Source: Hippopus hippopus | Lineage: Eukaryota > Mollusca > Bivalvia > Cardiida > Cardiidae | Assembly (NCBI GenBank): GCA_946811185.2 | Contig: OX328102.1 | Span: forward strand, 48,213,619 to 48,277,618 | Direction: 5' to 3' | DNA length: 64,000 bases | Shown: positions 51,812 to 62,754 of the stretch, piece by piece | Layout: each line of letters begins with the position of its first letter | How positions within the stretch are numbered: the stretch's first letter is position 1 | Notes under the pieces: generated by a model | What the model saw: only the letters and a program-made list of their open reading frames with translations | What the model was told of the DNA's origin: nothing | Databases searched by the model: none | Made by a program: the position numbers and the translations under genes

Positions 51812-52315
51812 TCTAGACTCGTTGCCTCCTATTGACAACTTTTTCGTCATGCGGCCGACGGCACTTCAAAATATTGCAGCAAAAGATGTGATGGCTTCTA
51901 TGGAGCGGTTTTTCCTTTTGCTGCGATCTCTTTAGTTAAAAACTTTCCCCCTTTTTTAATTCAAGTATTTTGGCCTCTGACTAATATGCAATTACATAAT
52001 ATATAATTTATATACAGTGAGTGACGTGACGTTTTTATAACAAATCTATCTTTTGGTTTCAAGTTGCCGCTCTTGTTGTTGTTCTTGTTGTTGTTTTGTT
52101 TGATTCAGTACTGCCCATTTGTCCAAATATAGGTTCAGAAATTGTATATTATAATGATTGGCAGCTGGAACAGATTTAGATCCAAACACACGGGTACGCA
52201 GCCTGATCCGGGTCCAGTAGAACTTTGCTTCATGGAAGATCAAAACAAAAGTGAACGTAAACACATAATTTTCAAACCCAGTTTTGTATACATCTACATG
52301 TAACGCTATTCATAT
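51812..52315. other. No recognised feature
   Basis: (GTT)n-like patch at 52073. The ORFs here are unrecognised. Confidence 0.45.
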
Positions 52316-52317
52316 AC

Positions 52318-52526
52318 TTAATTCTTCATCAAACAATTGGTAGCATTTGCAGCCAACAAACAAAAGTAGATCTAATAATGTGATTTTTCTTTAAAAGAAA
52401 GATAATATTGTAGGAAAAGGAAAAAAATGCAGGTTACCAGCATTTTCCAATTACAAAGACTGTTTCAAAGACATCTGCTGCAAATTCGTTTCAGGCGATA
52501 ATTTAGCTTCAATTCCGGAAGGGTTA
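52318..52526 (+). mobile_element. Family A MITE (A38), diverged
   Basis: TTAA 52318 and 52523; hairpin half-decayed (ATGCAGGTTACCAGCATTTT). Confidence 0.6.
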
Positions 52527-52619
52527 AAATTCAACCAGTAAAGTCACAAGCGAAATGACAACTAAATAAAGCGTCCTATTCAACTACATTGTAAATGATG
52601 TAAGCTTCCTCCCTTTTTT

Positions 52620-52820
52620 CCCCTTTACGATCTTAAAGAATAACGATTCTGAAAACATTGTGGAAAAAGGAGAAAATGGTGGTTACCAGCATTTTCTCCT
52701 TTTTCCATAATGTTTTCTTCCCTTTCAGAGATAAACCCCATCATTTGAGACACATTTATAATTTGTTGTCTTTAGATGCTTGCATTTTGGACAAGTCTTA
52801 GACTTTGTTCTCTGGTGAAC
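52620..52820 (-). mobile_element. Family A MITE (A39)
   Basis: Paired change GTGGAAAAAGG / CCTTTTTCCATA; end TTGTTCTCTGGTGAAC. Confidence 0.72.
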
Positions 52821-52984
52821 CTACAAAGTAGACATCTTTTTTTTTATTCAGGGTGGAAAGCTCTATTACTCATTCAATTACTCATTCCTTTCTCAGAGAA
52901 AAATTGATCTAAAACCCTTGATTTGTTAAATGTTCTGATTATATGGATTTTGAAGGATTTTCCGTTTATTTATTGTCTCACCGG

Positions 52985-53237
52985 TTGCCCATGTGGGCGA
53001 CGCCCCCCACAGGAAGGCTGTTAGTTTTATTTCGAGGGATAGTGCAAGAAACAGGACGAAAACCACCGTAAATTACGCTTGGTTCTTTCACGTGGTCCCT
53101 ATCCGAAAGACTATAATTAGTCTACTAATAATTTTAGATGGCCAGCCGAGGGGCTCGAACCAACATCCGCAAGTTACCCAAGATTTTATATTTACCAGTC
53201 CTACGCTCTACCACTTGAGCTGTGCCGACTGGTCTAT
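52985..53237 (-). mobile_element. SINE S4
   Basis: Minus strand: head with GTAGAGCGTAGGACTGG, GTTGGTTCGAGCCCC, then CATCTAAAATTATTAGTAGA and GATAGGGACCACG as in the 21568 copy. Confidence 0.7.
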
Positions 53238-53244
53238 ATGAATT

Positions 53245-53345
53245 CACATCGTTTCGACCTGTTTTATATGGGAAAGCAGCCAGTAGCTTTGAAAGAGTGT
53301 TGAGTGTGGTACCGATATTTAAACTCCAGGAATGCATGTAAACTA
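53245..53345 (+). mobile_element. SINE S2 internal fragment
   Basis: TATGGGAAAGCAGCCAGTAG, TTTAAACTCCAGGAATGCAT. Confidence 0.55.
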
Positions 53346-53349
53346 AAAC

Positions 53350-53655
53350 CTGTCTTCGTAGCCACCTCTATTGAGCAAGCAACCTGGGTAGACATTTAAA
53401 AAACATTTTTTCCATGCTCAACTGAGTTGAGCATGAAATTTCAAAATTAAAAAAACAATTGATTTGATACACATCATAGAGAAACTTTTTATTTTTCGAA
53501 TTTCTCTTTCCTTCTTCTTAAATGAGTCTTTATTTCTCATGTTCGTACTTGCAGAAGCACTCATTAAATCAAGTGTAAATTTGAACATACACTCAGTTTG
53601 GCACGACCTCTAGTTTTGTAAACGCCAGACCAGCTGCTGTACTTAACGAGCAAAC
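53350..53655. other. No recognised feature
   Basis: A short palindrome, CTCAACTGAGTTGAG, at 53418. Confidence 0.45.
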
Positions 53656-53660
53656 TTTCC

Positions 53661-53965
53661 TTAAAGGGAGCTAGCCTATTCGGATTTTTTTTCATCTTAC
53701 TAAACTTAAAAAAAAGATCTATCATTGAATTAAGCAAGGCGATAGCTGGCAAATCTTTAGTAAAGAGGAAAGGCAAAAGTAAGGAAAAAAATTCAGTGGT
53801 ATTCCCATAATTAGCTACGTAGCCTATAAAGATACTTGTAGATTTCATGCCAGAGTTGTGCAAGGACTTGTAGGAACATCGCATGATCAATAACACGCGT
53901 CTATTTCAATTCAGTTAGGTGACGTCATATCTGATGTGATAAAAATAGACAGTGTTACCGATTGG
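53661..53965 (+). mobile_element. Decayed relative of family K
   Basis: TTAAAGGGAG start; AGCTACGTAGCCTATAAAGA, TTGTAGATTTCATGCCAGA and ATAAAAATAGACAGTG parallel K1/K2 in order. Confidence 0.6.
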
Positions 53966-54116
53966 TAAACGACCATCCAGATTATCTAAAAGCAAAAAAA
54001 TGCATCTTTTTACTAATTCAACCGAACAGCTTAAATGCGAGTGCAAACCTTGCATGATTAAAAACGCGTCGATGACGAGGATTCGTATTCAAATCAGTAT
54101 GCTGTCAATATGGTTT

Positions 54117-54378
54117 TGTTTGTTTGTATTGGAGTTTAACGCCGTTTTAACAGCGTAGGTCATATTACGGCCGTCAGTGCGCCTACGCATGTGTTTCCTG
54201 GCTTTCTCACAGCAGTACTGACACAACTTTCTTCCAAAGCCAGTGACTACTTTTATCACATGCATCAGGGATGAGAGGCGAAAAAATCGCCTGAAAGAAA
54301 GCTTGCCTCAACCGGGTGTCGAACTCGCAACAACCAGGTCACGAGTCAGTTACGCTAACCACTGAGCTACCCGGCCGG
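54117..54378 (-). mobile_element. SINE S3 (full length)
   Basis: TTGTATTGGAGTTTAACGCC, CAGTACTGACACAACTTTC, inverted head CCAGGTCACGAGTCAGTTAC and ACCACTGAGCTACCCGGCC. Confidence 0.82.
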
Positions 54379-54445
54379 ATTCAACTCTGATCTTGATTTA
54401 CAAGGTCTGCAAGGTCAATTATATTATACACCATATTTCTAAAAG

Positions 54446-54673
54446 CCTTTCTTACCACTTACGAGACAATCCTGAATTTTAATGACCTTGAGAAAGAAGG
54501 TTCTTCAAAAGATTGTGGGAAAAGAAGAAAATACCAGCATTTTCCCCTTTACCTGCAGTGTTTCCTATCCCTTTAAAAATAAATACCACCAGTTTAGCTA
54601 CGTTTAATTTGTCGTCTGCAAATGCTTTCAATTTGGACAAGTCTATCAGTTTTGTCGTCTGGTATAGGGTTAA
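54446..54673 (-). mobile_element. Family A MITE (A40), core partly deleted
   Basis: Missing GCTGGTA in one arm; end GTCGTCTGGTATAGGGTTAA. Confidence 0.75.
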
Positions 54674-54876
54674 AGGTCGCTTCACACGTAATTATTATAT
54701 TTAGCTGGCACATAATCTTATACATATCAGTCTCTCGTAAATATATCCAACTTTCAATTAATGTCAAATTGAGCAGACAAGTAATCTACAAATTTCGTTC
54801 TTAAATATCTTATGTAATTTAAGAAACTCCGTCGTAAAAGTGTCTCTGGCAATTAAAATTCCCTACCCTTTTCACC

Positions 54877-55082
54877 AGAGGCCTCTTTATTCCACCATTC
54901 ATTCTATATACTCAGTGCATTCTTTGTCAATTTTTAAAAATAAAGAAAGTAACATAATTTTTGATTGGCTAAACCCGAATGGGTTTAGCCAATCAGAAAT
55001 TATGTTACTTTCAATTCTATTGAAATTCCTGGGAATTAATATAAGAATAATTGAGAATAGGCGGAATTTGGTGAATACGTAA
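54877..55082. mobile_element. Family F element (F6)
   Basis: AAAGTAACATAATTTTTGAT facing ATCAGAAATTATGTTACTTT with AAACCCGAATGGGTTT at the centre. Confidence 0.78.
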
Positions 55083-55257
55083 CGAGCCCATGAAAAAAAA
55101 GTGTCATAAGCAGAAAAGCACAGGATATAATTTTTTAAGTCTGTAATTAGAAGATGCAAATATCGCATTTTGACCTTGAACTTCAAAGTTACCATGAACC
55201 GGCTGATGAACCCTTGCCTTGCTAACAACCAACTAGAGCTGTCACTAAATGTGACTT

Positions 55258-55553
55258 AATACCCCCGCCAGCGCTTTGACAGAAACATGCAATTTAACAA
55301 AAAAGATTCTAAGTTCAAGGGGAGATTACCCTTGAATCATGGGGAGTAGATGATTGAAAACTGCGTCTTGCACAACTTCAGTATACGATCAATGTATCAA
55401 CAAACTTTCAATACAATAGCAGCAAAACTTTAGCAGGATTCCGCGACACGAAATTACTAATATTTTGTACACAGACGGACACACGGATGGACACACGGAC
55501 AGACAGGCTGATTCCAGTATACCCCCGAAAACATTCGTTTTGCGGGGGTATAA
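55258..55553. mobile_element. Element with ATACCCCCGC ends
   Basis: TTAATACCCCCGCC at the left, GCGGGGGTATAATTA at the right; GACGGACACACGGA run inside. Single copy here. Confidence 0.5.
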
Positions 55554-55599
55554 TTACATTTACTGCGTAAATAAGACCTGTATACTCCTGCAAATGACA

Positions 55600-55680
55600 T
55601 TTTTCGAGAAAACGAACATGGGAAAGGGAGCAGTTCCTTGTGAGTGGATTTTGCCCCTTTTCCTACAATAATTTCTTTCC
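55600..55680 (-). repeat. Family A core, decayed
   Basis: CATGGGAAAGGGAGCAGTTCC / CCCCTTTTCCTACAATA. Confidence 0.4.
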
Positions 55681-55774
55681 ACTGAAAAACGGTATGTTCC
55701 TTGCCTTTATTTTTTCTTTTCTTTAATTTGTGAAAGTTTTATGGTAGTCTTATAATATCATGTACAATAATGGA

Positions 55775-56004
55775 TCAACCATTTTCCTACAAAATCACGG
55801 GTCTAAACCATCCTGGGAAGAAGCCTTTTGAAAACATTGTGGGAAAAGGAGAAATTGCTGGCAACCAGCATTTTCTCCTTTTCCTACAATGTTTTCTACC
55901 CCATCAAAGACAAATCCCATCATTTGAATGACATTTAACTTGTCGTCTGCAAATGCTTTCAAATTGATCTAGTCTTAATTTTTGTCGTGCGGTTAAGAGT
56001 TGAA
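55775..56004 (-). mobile_element. Family A MITE (A41)
   Basis: Good hairpin; TCGTCTGCAAATGCTTTC; end TCGTGCGGTTAAGAGTTGAA. Confidence 0.8.
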
Positions 56005-56034
56005 CAGATAATCGCAATTTTGAGGGTGTTTTAG

Positions 56035-56125
56035 CCAACCTATATCAGGATAGTGTAGATCCCAGATCAAACTGCTCGATCGGTGCAGTCTAATCTTGAG
56101 ATCTACATCATCCATATTTTCATCT
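56035..56125 (+). repeat. Family C hairpin fragment
   Basis: AGTGTAGATCCCAGATCAAA / CAGTCTAATCTTGAGATC. Confidence 0.55.
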
Positions 56126-56147
56126 AAGGCCGTAAGTACATAGAAAT

Positions 56148-56380
56148 TCTAAGCTCTTTACCAAATGAAAAAAAAAAAATTAGACAAATACAAATTGAAG
56201 GCAATTTCAAGAGGACCAATTATATTTGCTTGAGTGGCGAGATTTGTCCTTGATAGGATAGAAGATATGGTGGGAAAAGGAGAAAATGTCGGTAACAAGC
56301 ATTTTCTCCTTTCCAAACAATGTTTTCAAACATCCGTTTTATCCGGATTGTTGAAAGTCGGGATTGTTTGATTAGATGAC
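56148..56380 (+). mobile_element. Family A MITE (A42)
   Basis: CTCTTTACCAAATG start; core ATGGTGGGAAAAGG...CTCCTTTCCAAACAATG. Confidence 0.7.
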
Positions 56381-56384
56381 TGAC

Positions 56385-56955
56385 AATATTATGGACTTAA
56401 GCTTTTGGTCGAAACTTTATTCCTGTTGATGATTAAAGATACATCTTTACATTCCTGTTGATGATTAAAGATACATCTTTACTCGTTTTCATCCATTTTT
56501 TTTTTACCATTTTTATCTTTATTTTATGAAACCATAATCATTCTTGTATCTTCGTGCCAAATGTTGCCCCTAATCGTTGCAAGGTCGCACAGATTACGAC
56601 GGATAAAAAATGCATTTCATTCTCTGGAGGCTATCCCTAGACATTACAACCACAGTTTCCGGTTTAAATCGAAGACAAATCTCTTGCGTTTCTTTATCCC
56701 ATACACCTTATATCGATTTCTTTTTTTTTAATCAACGTTTTCTAGATTCTACACATTGTAAAGTTTTAGTAGCCTTTGTTTACTTTCTGGCTGTATAGAT
56801 ATATCTTTTAATATTTCCTAAGTCGTCCAATGTGAATTCCTTTTTTTAAAGAGGTGTGAGGAGGCGTACAGCAAAAGGGGCGAGGTAATGCATACCATTT
56901 TCTGGAAGATGGTATCGATCAAAAAGAGGGCCATGACTGGCCCTGTATAGCTCCA
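56385..56955. other. Mostly unrecognised
   Basis: Perfect direct repeat ATTCCTGTTGATGATTAAAG plus ATACATCTTTAC at about 56422 and 56453. Confidence 0.5.
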
Positions 56956-56959
56956 CTTC

Positions 56960-57052
56960 CTAATAACATTGCGAGCTGAAGGGGATTCAAACCAGGAACT
57001 CCTTGTTCTTAAGTCCTGTACGCGACCAATTGCGCTACTAGGGCTCCAAGGC
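56960..57052 (-). mobile_element. SINE S2 tRNA-like head fragment
   Basis: GGGATTCAAACCAGG (inverted B box), GTTCTTAAGTCCTGTACGCG, AATTGCGCTACTAGGGC. Confidence 0.6.
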
Positions 57053-57079
57053 AAGGTTATTTGACTTAATATCGGTAGA

Positions 57080-57309
57080 TTGTTTGATTGTACGGGGTTT
57101 TGCGCCGCTTTCATCATTATTTCAGTCAAAGTACGGCGACAGCTCACATCATTCATGTATTTCCTGGGTTTCATCAGTGCTAGGCTAGGGCTCTGAAGTG
57201 TCCTACCCAAGGACACTCCCACGAAAATTAGTACATCCTGTGCGGCTCGAACCGGGAGCCTCCAGGTCACGAGTCCTACACTTTACCACTGAGCCACACA
57301 GGACCCCTT
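57080..57309 (-). mobile_element. SINE S1 (full length)
   Basis: GGGGTTTTGCGCCGCTTTCA, inverted head CGGCTCGAACCGGGAGCC and CACTTTACCACTGAGCCAC. Confidence 0.82.
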
Positions 57310-57311
57310 AT

Positions 57312-57425
57312 ATGGGTACAAACGTTGCTGGAAATGGAGAAAATGCTGGTAACTCCTTTTCCCACATTGTTTTCAAAAACATTCTTCCTGAGAGTTGTTA
57401 AAGCATGGGATAGTTTGGTAATTTA
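57312..57425 (+). mobile_element. Family A right part (A43)
   Basis: GGAGAAAATGCTGGTAAC lacks the second arm; end GATAGTTTGGTAATTTAA. Confidence 0.55.
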
Positions 57426-57479
57426 ATCATTAGGATGCTGAGCATTATTTTTAGTGTTAAATAAACAAAACTAAGTCAT

Positions 57480-57812
57480 CAAATGGCTGCTTTTCCTAAA
57501 CTGACTGCAGAGTTTTCTTCATTTTGACAGGGTTCAGTTCCTTGATGATTCACATGACCTTTGCGTTAACAAAAAATGTATATCTTCAACTTTAAACGGC
57601 TACATTTTGCTTACTAATAGTCAGATTTTTTTCAAAATCAATAGGCTTCAAGCTACTAACAATATAAACAAACTGTGCAAGTTTCACGAAAATTCAACCA
57701 CGAATGCAGACTTAATTACGTAAAAAGAAAAATACTAACGATGGACAGACAGACAGACGGAAACCACGCGGTGACAAAAGCCCTGCTGGATTTCAGCCAG
57801 TAGAGCTAAAAA
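57480..57812. repeat. Interspersed repeat ending in GACAGACA and CAGTAGAGCTAA
   Basis: TGGACAGACAGACAGACGG then TTTCAGCCAGTAGAGCTAAA, an ending shared in form with 25.79-26.05 and 59.8-60.85 kb. Confidence 0.5.
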
Positions 57813-57814
57813 TG

Positions 57815-58225
57815 AATATTGAGAAAACAGTTCATTCTGTTACAGTGTTTTAACTGTTTTAATTGCCATTATACATATCTCTCTTTTTCATACTTTCAAA
57901 TATTGAGACAAAATATGAAATTAGTACTCATTCAGTCCAAACTCACTTTTTCTCTCAATGTAGAAAGGGGTTAAGCATTAGCATAAGTTAATGGTTCTAA
58001 AACCTATTGTATTAAATACTTCAAGTACAGTTTTGATGTACCATTTCCCAAGTACATGTCAGTTGATCAAACTCAGAAAGCATATCAGTTAAACTGGTAT
58101 GTACGAGTAAATATTACTTACCAAATGTCAAATTCTTAGTTTTTGTTATTACAAGTCAGACTATTATGACGTATATTAATGCAAAGCCGCTGCACCTGCA
58201 AACAAACCAATCTATTTGTATCAAC
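57815..58225. other. No recognised feature
   Basis: AT-rich up to the LINE 3' end. Confidence 0.45.
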
Positions 58226-58227
58226 TT

Positions 58228-59098
58228 ATGTATTTTATTTTATTATACCATATTTATATAGCACTTTTATCATAGTTTAACTATGCTCAAAAGTGCTTCA
58301 CATCCTAGCTACAGGTACACAAATTTTGCAATTAACATCATACAAATTAAGAAATGTTATGGTAAAAACATCATCATAAAACGATATGATCTCTCAGACA
58401 AATGACAATATAAGTTTTAAGACTGTAAAACTGACTACACATAGTTGCAATTTAAAAGTTCAGTTTATCAGGAATTAATTCCCATGAGTTTTATAAAAAG
58501 GTATGTTTTCAGCCCTTTTTTAAACGCAAACAGTGAATCAGTGTCTCTGAGGTTTGCCGGTAGGCTGTTCCATAATTTTGGGGCTGCAGTCGCAAAACTT
58601 CGATCTCCGTATGTGATTCGGCTTCTTGGAACCTCTAATCAGGGATCGTATATACACATATATATAGGATCCCTGCTCTAATGTAAGTGAGCTATTCGAG
58701 ATCTTAGGTTTCTAGTTGGTCTGTACACTTTAAGAAGTCTGTTTACGTACACTGGGGCGTGATCATGTATGGCCTTGTAGGTTAAAGTCAGTATCTTATA
58801 TTCTATTCTAGACTGAATGGGTAGCCAGTGGGAGTTCTTTCAGTACTGGAGTAATATGACTGAAACGAGAGGTCCTGCTGATTATGCGGGCTGCTGTGTT
58901 CTGAACATGTTGAAGTTTGTTTAAAGTTCTTTTAGGCACTCCATGTAGCAATGCATTGCAATAATCTAATCTTGAAGTAACAAGAGAATTTACTACAGAT
59001 TTGGTGGCGTCAAGTGTTAAGTATTTTCTGATATGTCCGATTTGACGCAACTGAGCATAACATGATCTACATACAGAGTTTACATGCTGTTCCATATT
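58228..59098 (-). mobile_element. 5'-truncated LINE 3' end (CR1/L2/Rex-like reverse transcriptase tail)
   Basis: On the minus strand 59095-58808 encodes the tail of a non-LTR reverse transcriptase: LDYCNALL, then NKLQHVQNTAARII, then HITPVLKEL. A +1 frameshift at about 58830 leads into HWLPIQSRIEYKILTL, and a later frame gives YGDRSFATAAPKLWNSLP and LFAFKKGLKTYLF before a stop. These are the signature C-terminal blocks of jockey-superfamily LINEs. The 3' UTR ends in a hairpin (AGCACTTTTGAGCATAG with its complement) followed by GCTATATAAAT and a TAAAA-rich tail, typical of CR1/L2/Rex-type 3' ends. The copy is 5'-truncated near 59098 and dead: it carries frameshifts, a stop and an insertion at 58640. 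Confidence 0.88.
58640..58675. mobile_element. 36 bp palindromic insertion in the LINE, with 7 bp target duplication
   Basis: The insert begins CAGGGATC and ends GATCCCTG around an AT-rich core. CTCTAAT flanks it on both sides (58633-58639 and 58676-58682). Insert plus duplication is 43 bp and shifts the LINE frame. CAGGG ends are typical of hAT elements, which make 8 bp duplications; only 7 bp match here. Confidence 0.6.
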
Positions 59099-59197
59099 TT
59101 TGGTATCTTGACAATTACAAATTAATGCATGTCAGATTTTTTTACAATACAATGCAATACGAGTTCAAAATTTGACACCAAGTCAGCAAGTATGTGT

Positions 59198-59426
59198 TTA
59201 ACCCTTTACCAAACAATCCCTGGTTTTTACGACCCTGAGGTAGAAGCCTTTTGAAAACATTGTGGGAAAAGGAGAAAATGCTGGTAACCAGCATTTTCTC
59301 CTTTTTCCACAATGTTTTCTACCCTGCTGGAAACAAATTTCAATTTTTGAGTTACGTTTATTTTGTCGTCTGCAAGTGCTTTCAATTTGGACCAGTCTAA
59401 AATTTTGTCGTTTGGTAAAGGGTTAA
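59198..59426 (-). mobile_element. Family A MITE (A44), cleanest copy
   Basis: TTAA 59198 and 59423. Ends TTAACCCTTTACCAAACAAT and TCGTTTGGTAAAGGGTTAA. Useful as the reference copy. Confidence 0.92.
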
Positions 59427-59429
59427 TTA

Positions 59430-59755
59430 ATGAAAAGAGAGCACGTTATAAAGAGTTAGTTATTAAGTATCACACAACTGTTTAAAGGACACATCATTTC
59501 ACACATTTCCAGAATCAATAAAACGCAATATGAATTCAGATTTTTTAAGCAAGTCAATAAGCATGTGATTAATTAATGAAATAAAAAGAAACAAGTTATA
59601 AAGAGTTAGTCGTTATATAGCACACGGGCTGTTTAAAAGCCACGTCATTTCACACATTTCCTGAATCATGAAAAGGTCTTTAGTAAATCTGTGTAAAAAT
59701 GTCTCATGATTTTCAGTCATTTCACGAAATTCCTGAAAAAAAAAAAAAAAAAAAA
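59430..59755. other. No recognised feature
   Basis: Short internal direct repeat (AAAGAGTTAGT...CACATTTCC) at 59451 and 59599; A20 run at 59737. Confidence 0.5.
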
Positions 59756-59756
59756 C

Positions 59757-60852
59757 TAGAGGCGCTTGAGCGCCTGTATCGCTCCACAGGCCTGATATTT
59801 CTATAATGGCGAAAGGAAGTTTTTAACAATTATCATTCAATCCTGCATTTTAGCTCACTGAAGAAACAATTTGGTAGACAACCACCATAGGAACTTACCT
59901 GCAAAACAACAATGAAATCCAATGAATAGTTTTAGAGAAGAAATTTTTCAAAGATTTTACTTTATACCATAAAAGGAAAATGAGTCTCCCATAAAAGCCA
60001 TGTTTTTTGACAGATCTTTTTTTTTTAAAGAATTCTGTAAACCTGTATCTAAGGAACATTCCTGCAAAATAATAATGCTATCCAAATAGCGGTTTGGGAG
60101 GAGAAGATTTTTAAAGGTTTTTTACTTTGGTTGCGATGGCAACCAGAATTCTTCATGGAACACAATTATTTGAAGGAATTTGAAAGAGGACCACCAAAGG
60201 AACATTCCTGTGAAATTTGGTAAAAATCCAGTCAATAGTTTCTGAGGAGAAGTTTTTTAAAGAAAAAGTTTACGGACGCACGCACGGACGAACGGACGGA
60301 CGGATGCACAGACGCACGACGGACACAACGCCATGACAATAGCTCGCTGGCCTTCGGCCAGTGGAGCTAACAACAATGAAATCCAATGAATAGTTTTAGA
60401 GAAGAAATTTTTCAAAGATTTTACTTTATACCATAAAAGGAAAATGAGTCTCCCATAAAAGCCATGTTTTTTGACAGATCTTTTTTTTTTTTAAGGAATT
60501 CTGTAAACCTGTATCTAAGGAACATTCCTGCAAAATAATAATGCTATCCAAATAGCGGTTTGGGAGGAGAAGATTTTTAAAGGTTTTTTACTTTGGTTGC
60601 GATGGCAACCAGAATTCTTCATGGAACACAATTATTTGAAGGAATTTGAAAGAGGACCACCAAAGGAACATTCCTGTGAAATTTGGTAAAAATCCAGTCA
60701 ATAGTTTCTGAGGAGAAGTTTTTTAAAGAAAAAGTTTACGGACGCACGCACGAACGGACGGACGGACAGACGGACGGACGGACGGACGGACGCACGACGG
60801 ACACAACGCCATGACAATAGCTTTCTGGCCTTCGGCCAGTGGAGCTAAAAAT
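59757..60852. repeat. Interspersed repeat with 464 bp tandem duplication
   Basis: AACAACAATGAAATCCAATG at 59905 and 60369. The two units are nearly identical through ACGGACGG runs to GGCCTTCGGCCAGTGGAGC. The left flank begins GAGGCGCTTGAGCGCC. Confidence 0.85.
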
Positions 60853-60854
60853 CA

Positions 60855-61180
60855 GGCATTTCGCGAAATCCCTAATTGAAACAGTCATTTCACGAATTTC
60901 CTGATATTTTTTAGGAATTTCATGAAATTCCTAGTTTCACAGATTTACTGTAACATATATACTCTCACAGAAGATCGATTTTCAACTGAACAGTTTCATT
61001 AAAGACTCCAAATCCAGGCTCCTTTATCACTAATGAAATGATATAAACAGACGAATAAATGATAAATCTAATACAAAAACTGATTGGTGAAAACCAGTAA
61101 CTAGAATAAAATGTCTGTAATTACCATAGGCCACTGAAACTTCATTGGTCTATCACGGGATACTGAAATTTTCATTATAG
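60855..61180. other. No recognised feature
   Basis: Short repeats of ATTTCACGAATTTCCTGA-type words at 60855-60950 only. Confidence 0.45.
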
Positions 61181-61365
61181 GACATCACTGCAGACAACAG
61201 AGTAAATGTTGTTCAACTCATGCACTTGGTCCATAAAAGGGTAGAAAACGTTGTGGGAAAAGGAGAAAATGATAGCAACCAGCATTTTCTCCCTTTCCAA
61301 CAATGTTTTCAAAAATCCTTTTCCTTGGAGTCCTTACAACTAGGCATTATGCTGTACAGGGTTAA
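61180..61365 (+). mobile_element. Family A MITE (A45), left end missing
   Basis: CACTGCAGACAACAGAGTAA; hairpin AATGATAGCAACCAGCATTT; end GCTGTACAGGGTTAA (TTAA 61362). Confidence 0.75.
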
Positions 61366-61524
61366 AACATTAGACACCCAAAAGTAGGGCTACTTTTGGA
61401 AAGCAAGGAAATACATGTAATTTTGAAAAAAAAAAAAATCAAAGAACCACTAGATAATGTAAAATAAAATGAAGCAATATATAATAAAAGATATTATCAT
61501 ATTATGCATACAGAACTTTTTTCA

Positions 61525-61770
61525 GATTGACTGATGGAATGATTGATTGATTGACTGATTGAATGGTGTTTTACACCACTTTCAACAATATTTCAGTCAT
61601 ATCACAGCGACAGCTCGCTCATTCATCTATTTTCTGCATTTCACCAGTACTAGGCTAGGGCTTTGAAGTGTCTTGCCAAAGGAAACTCCAACCAAAAACA
61701 CAGTAGATCTGGTGAGGTTTGACCCTAGCCTCTAGGTCGAGAGTCCTACCACCAAGCCACGCAGGACCCC
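61525..61770 (-). mobile_element. SINE S1 (full length)
   Basis: TGGTGTTTTACACCACTTTC, inverted head TCGAGAGTCCTACCACCAAG. Confidence 0.8.
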
Positions 61771-61774
61771 TGAA

Positions 61775-62180
61775 TCTCTTTCAGATTATTTCATTTCTTG
61801 CCATTGTAGCCATGTTGACTGTGTTACAAAGTGAATTGAATTTACTCAATCTTTACCATCCCCAACTAAATACAAATCTTCAGCATGATTGGACAAGATC
61901 TTTGATATTGGTGACAGATGGATGGTATAAAAACGACAATGAACAACCACAACTGCTAACCTGGGGATTTTTACTGAAGAACTTGAAACCACCTAAGTTC
62001 TTCTCAATGTCAAAGTTTTGCACAATACAGTATCCATAAACAAAACAAAAGAAGCGACCGACACATGAGATAATTCAAAGCACAAAAATATTGTGTTAAT
62101 GCCTGTAAAGTGTACCATATTTCTCGCAAGTTGTATGGCAAGAGCTGTTTACCTTAGTAATAAGTGCGGTGGCACTACTG
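61775..62180 (+). other. Unrecognised; open frame to 62039
   Basis: After CTCTTTCAG (acceptor-like) a plus frame stays open for about 84 codons to 62039 (contains HDWTRSLILVTDGWYKNDN). No family recognised and no coding support; part of the longer frame is SINE. Not called. Confidence 0.25.
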
Positions 62181-62184
62181 TTTC

Positions 62185-62492
62185 TGCTTGATTGATTTCA
62201 TGATGATTAACACCGTTTTCAACATTACTTCAGTCACATATCACAGCGGCCAGTGCACCTATCAATGCTTTCCTGGAGTTTCTTTTCCCAGTACCTCGCA
62301 CAATATTCCTTCCTAGCCACTGGCTGCTTTCCCATATAACCATCGTTGAAACAATGATCAGCGGTGAGAGAGGAATGAATCCCGTAGCAATGACTATCAT
62401 CAATCCTTGGAAGGAAATTGGCCAAGCCAGGGATCAAACCAACGACCCCCTGTTCTTGAGTCCTGTATGCTACCGACTGTGCTACCAGGGCT
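62185..62492 (-). mobile_element. SINE S2 (full length)
   Basis: GATGATTAACACCGTTTTCA, GATCAGCGGTGAGAGAGG, inverted B box GGGATCAAACCAACG, A box GCTACCGACTGTGC. Confidence 0.82.
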
Positions 62493-62754
62493 CAGCTCTA
62501 CTGTCTCTGAAAAATTACCGATATATATATTTTGACAATTTCACATTACAAAAGCTCAGTAAAGCAGCTTTATCAAATTTGTACATGTGAACTTACGTGT
62601 AACATTATGATATTTCATATGCAAAAACTTACAAATTGTTCATAAAAAAGTCTACTAGAGAAAAAGGTTATCAAGTGAGTTCTAAGAGGTAAGCTGAAAC
62701 TACAATCCAATCACATTATTTCCATGAGATCACAAAATCGAAATCATTGGAGCA

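Noticed and set aside
61775..62039. Coding exon after CTCTTTCAG
   Set aside because: Open for about 84 codons, but no recognised similarity and the upstream part is a SINE.
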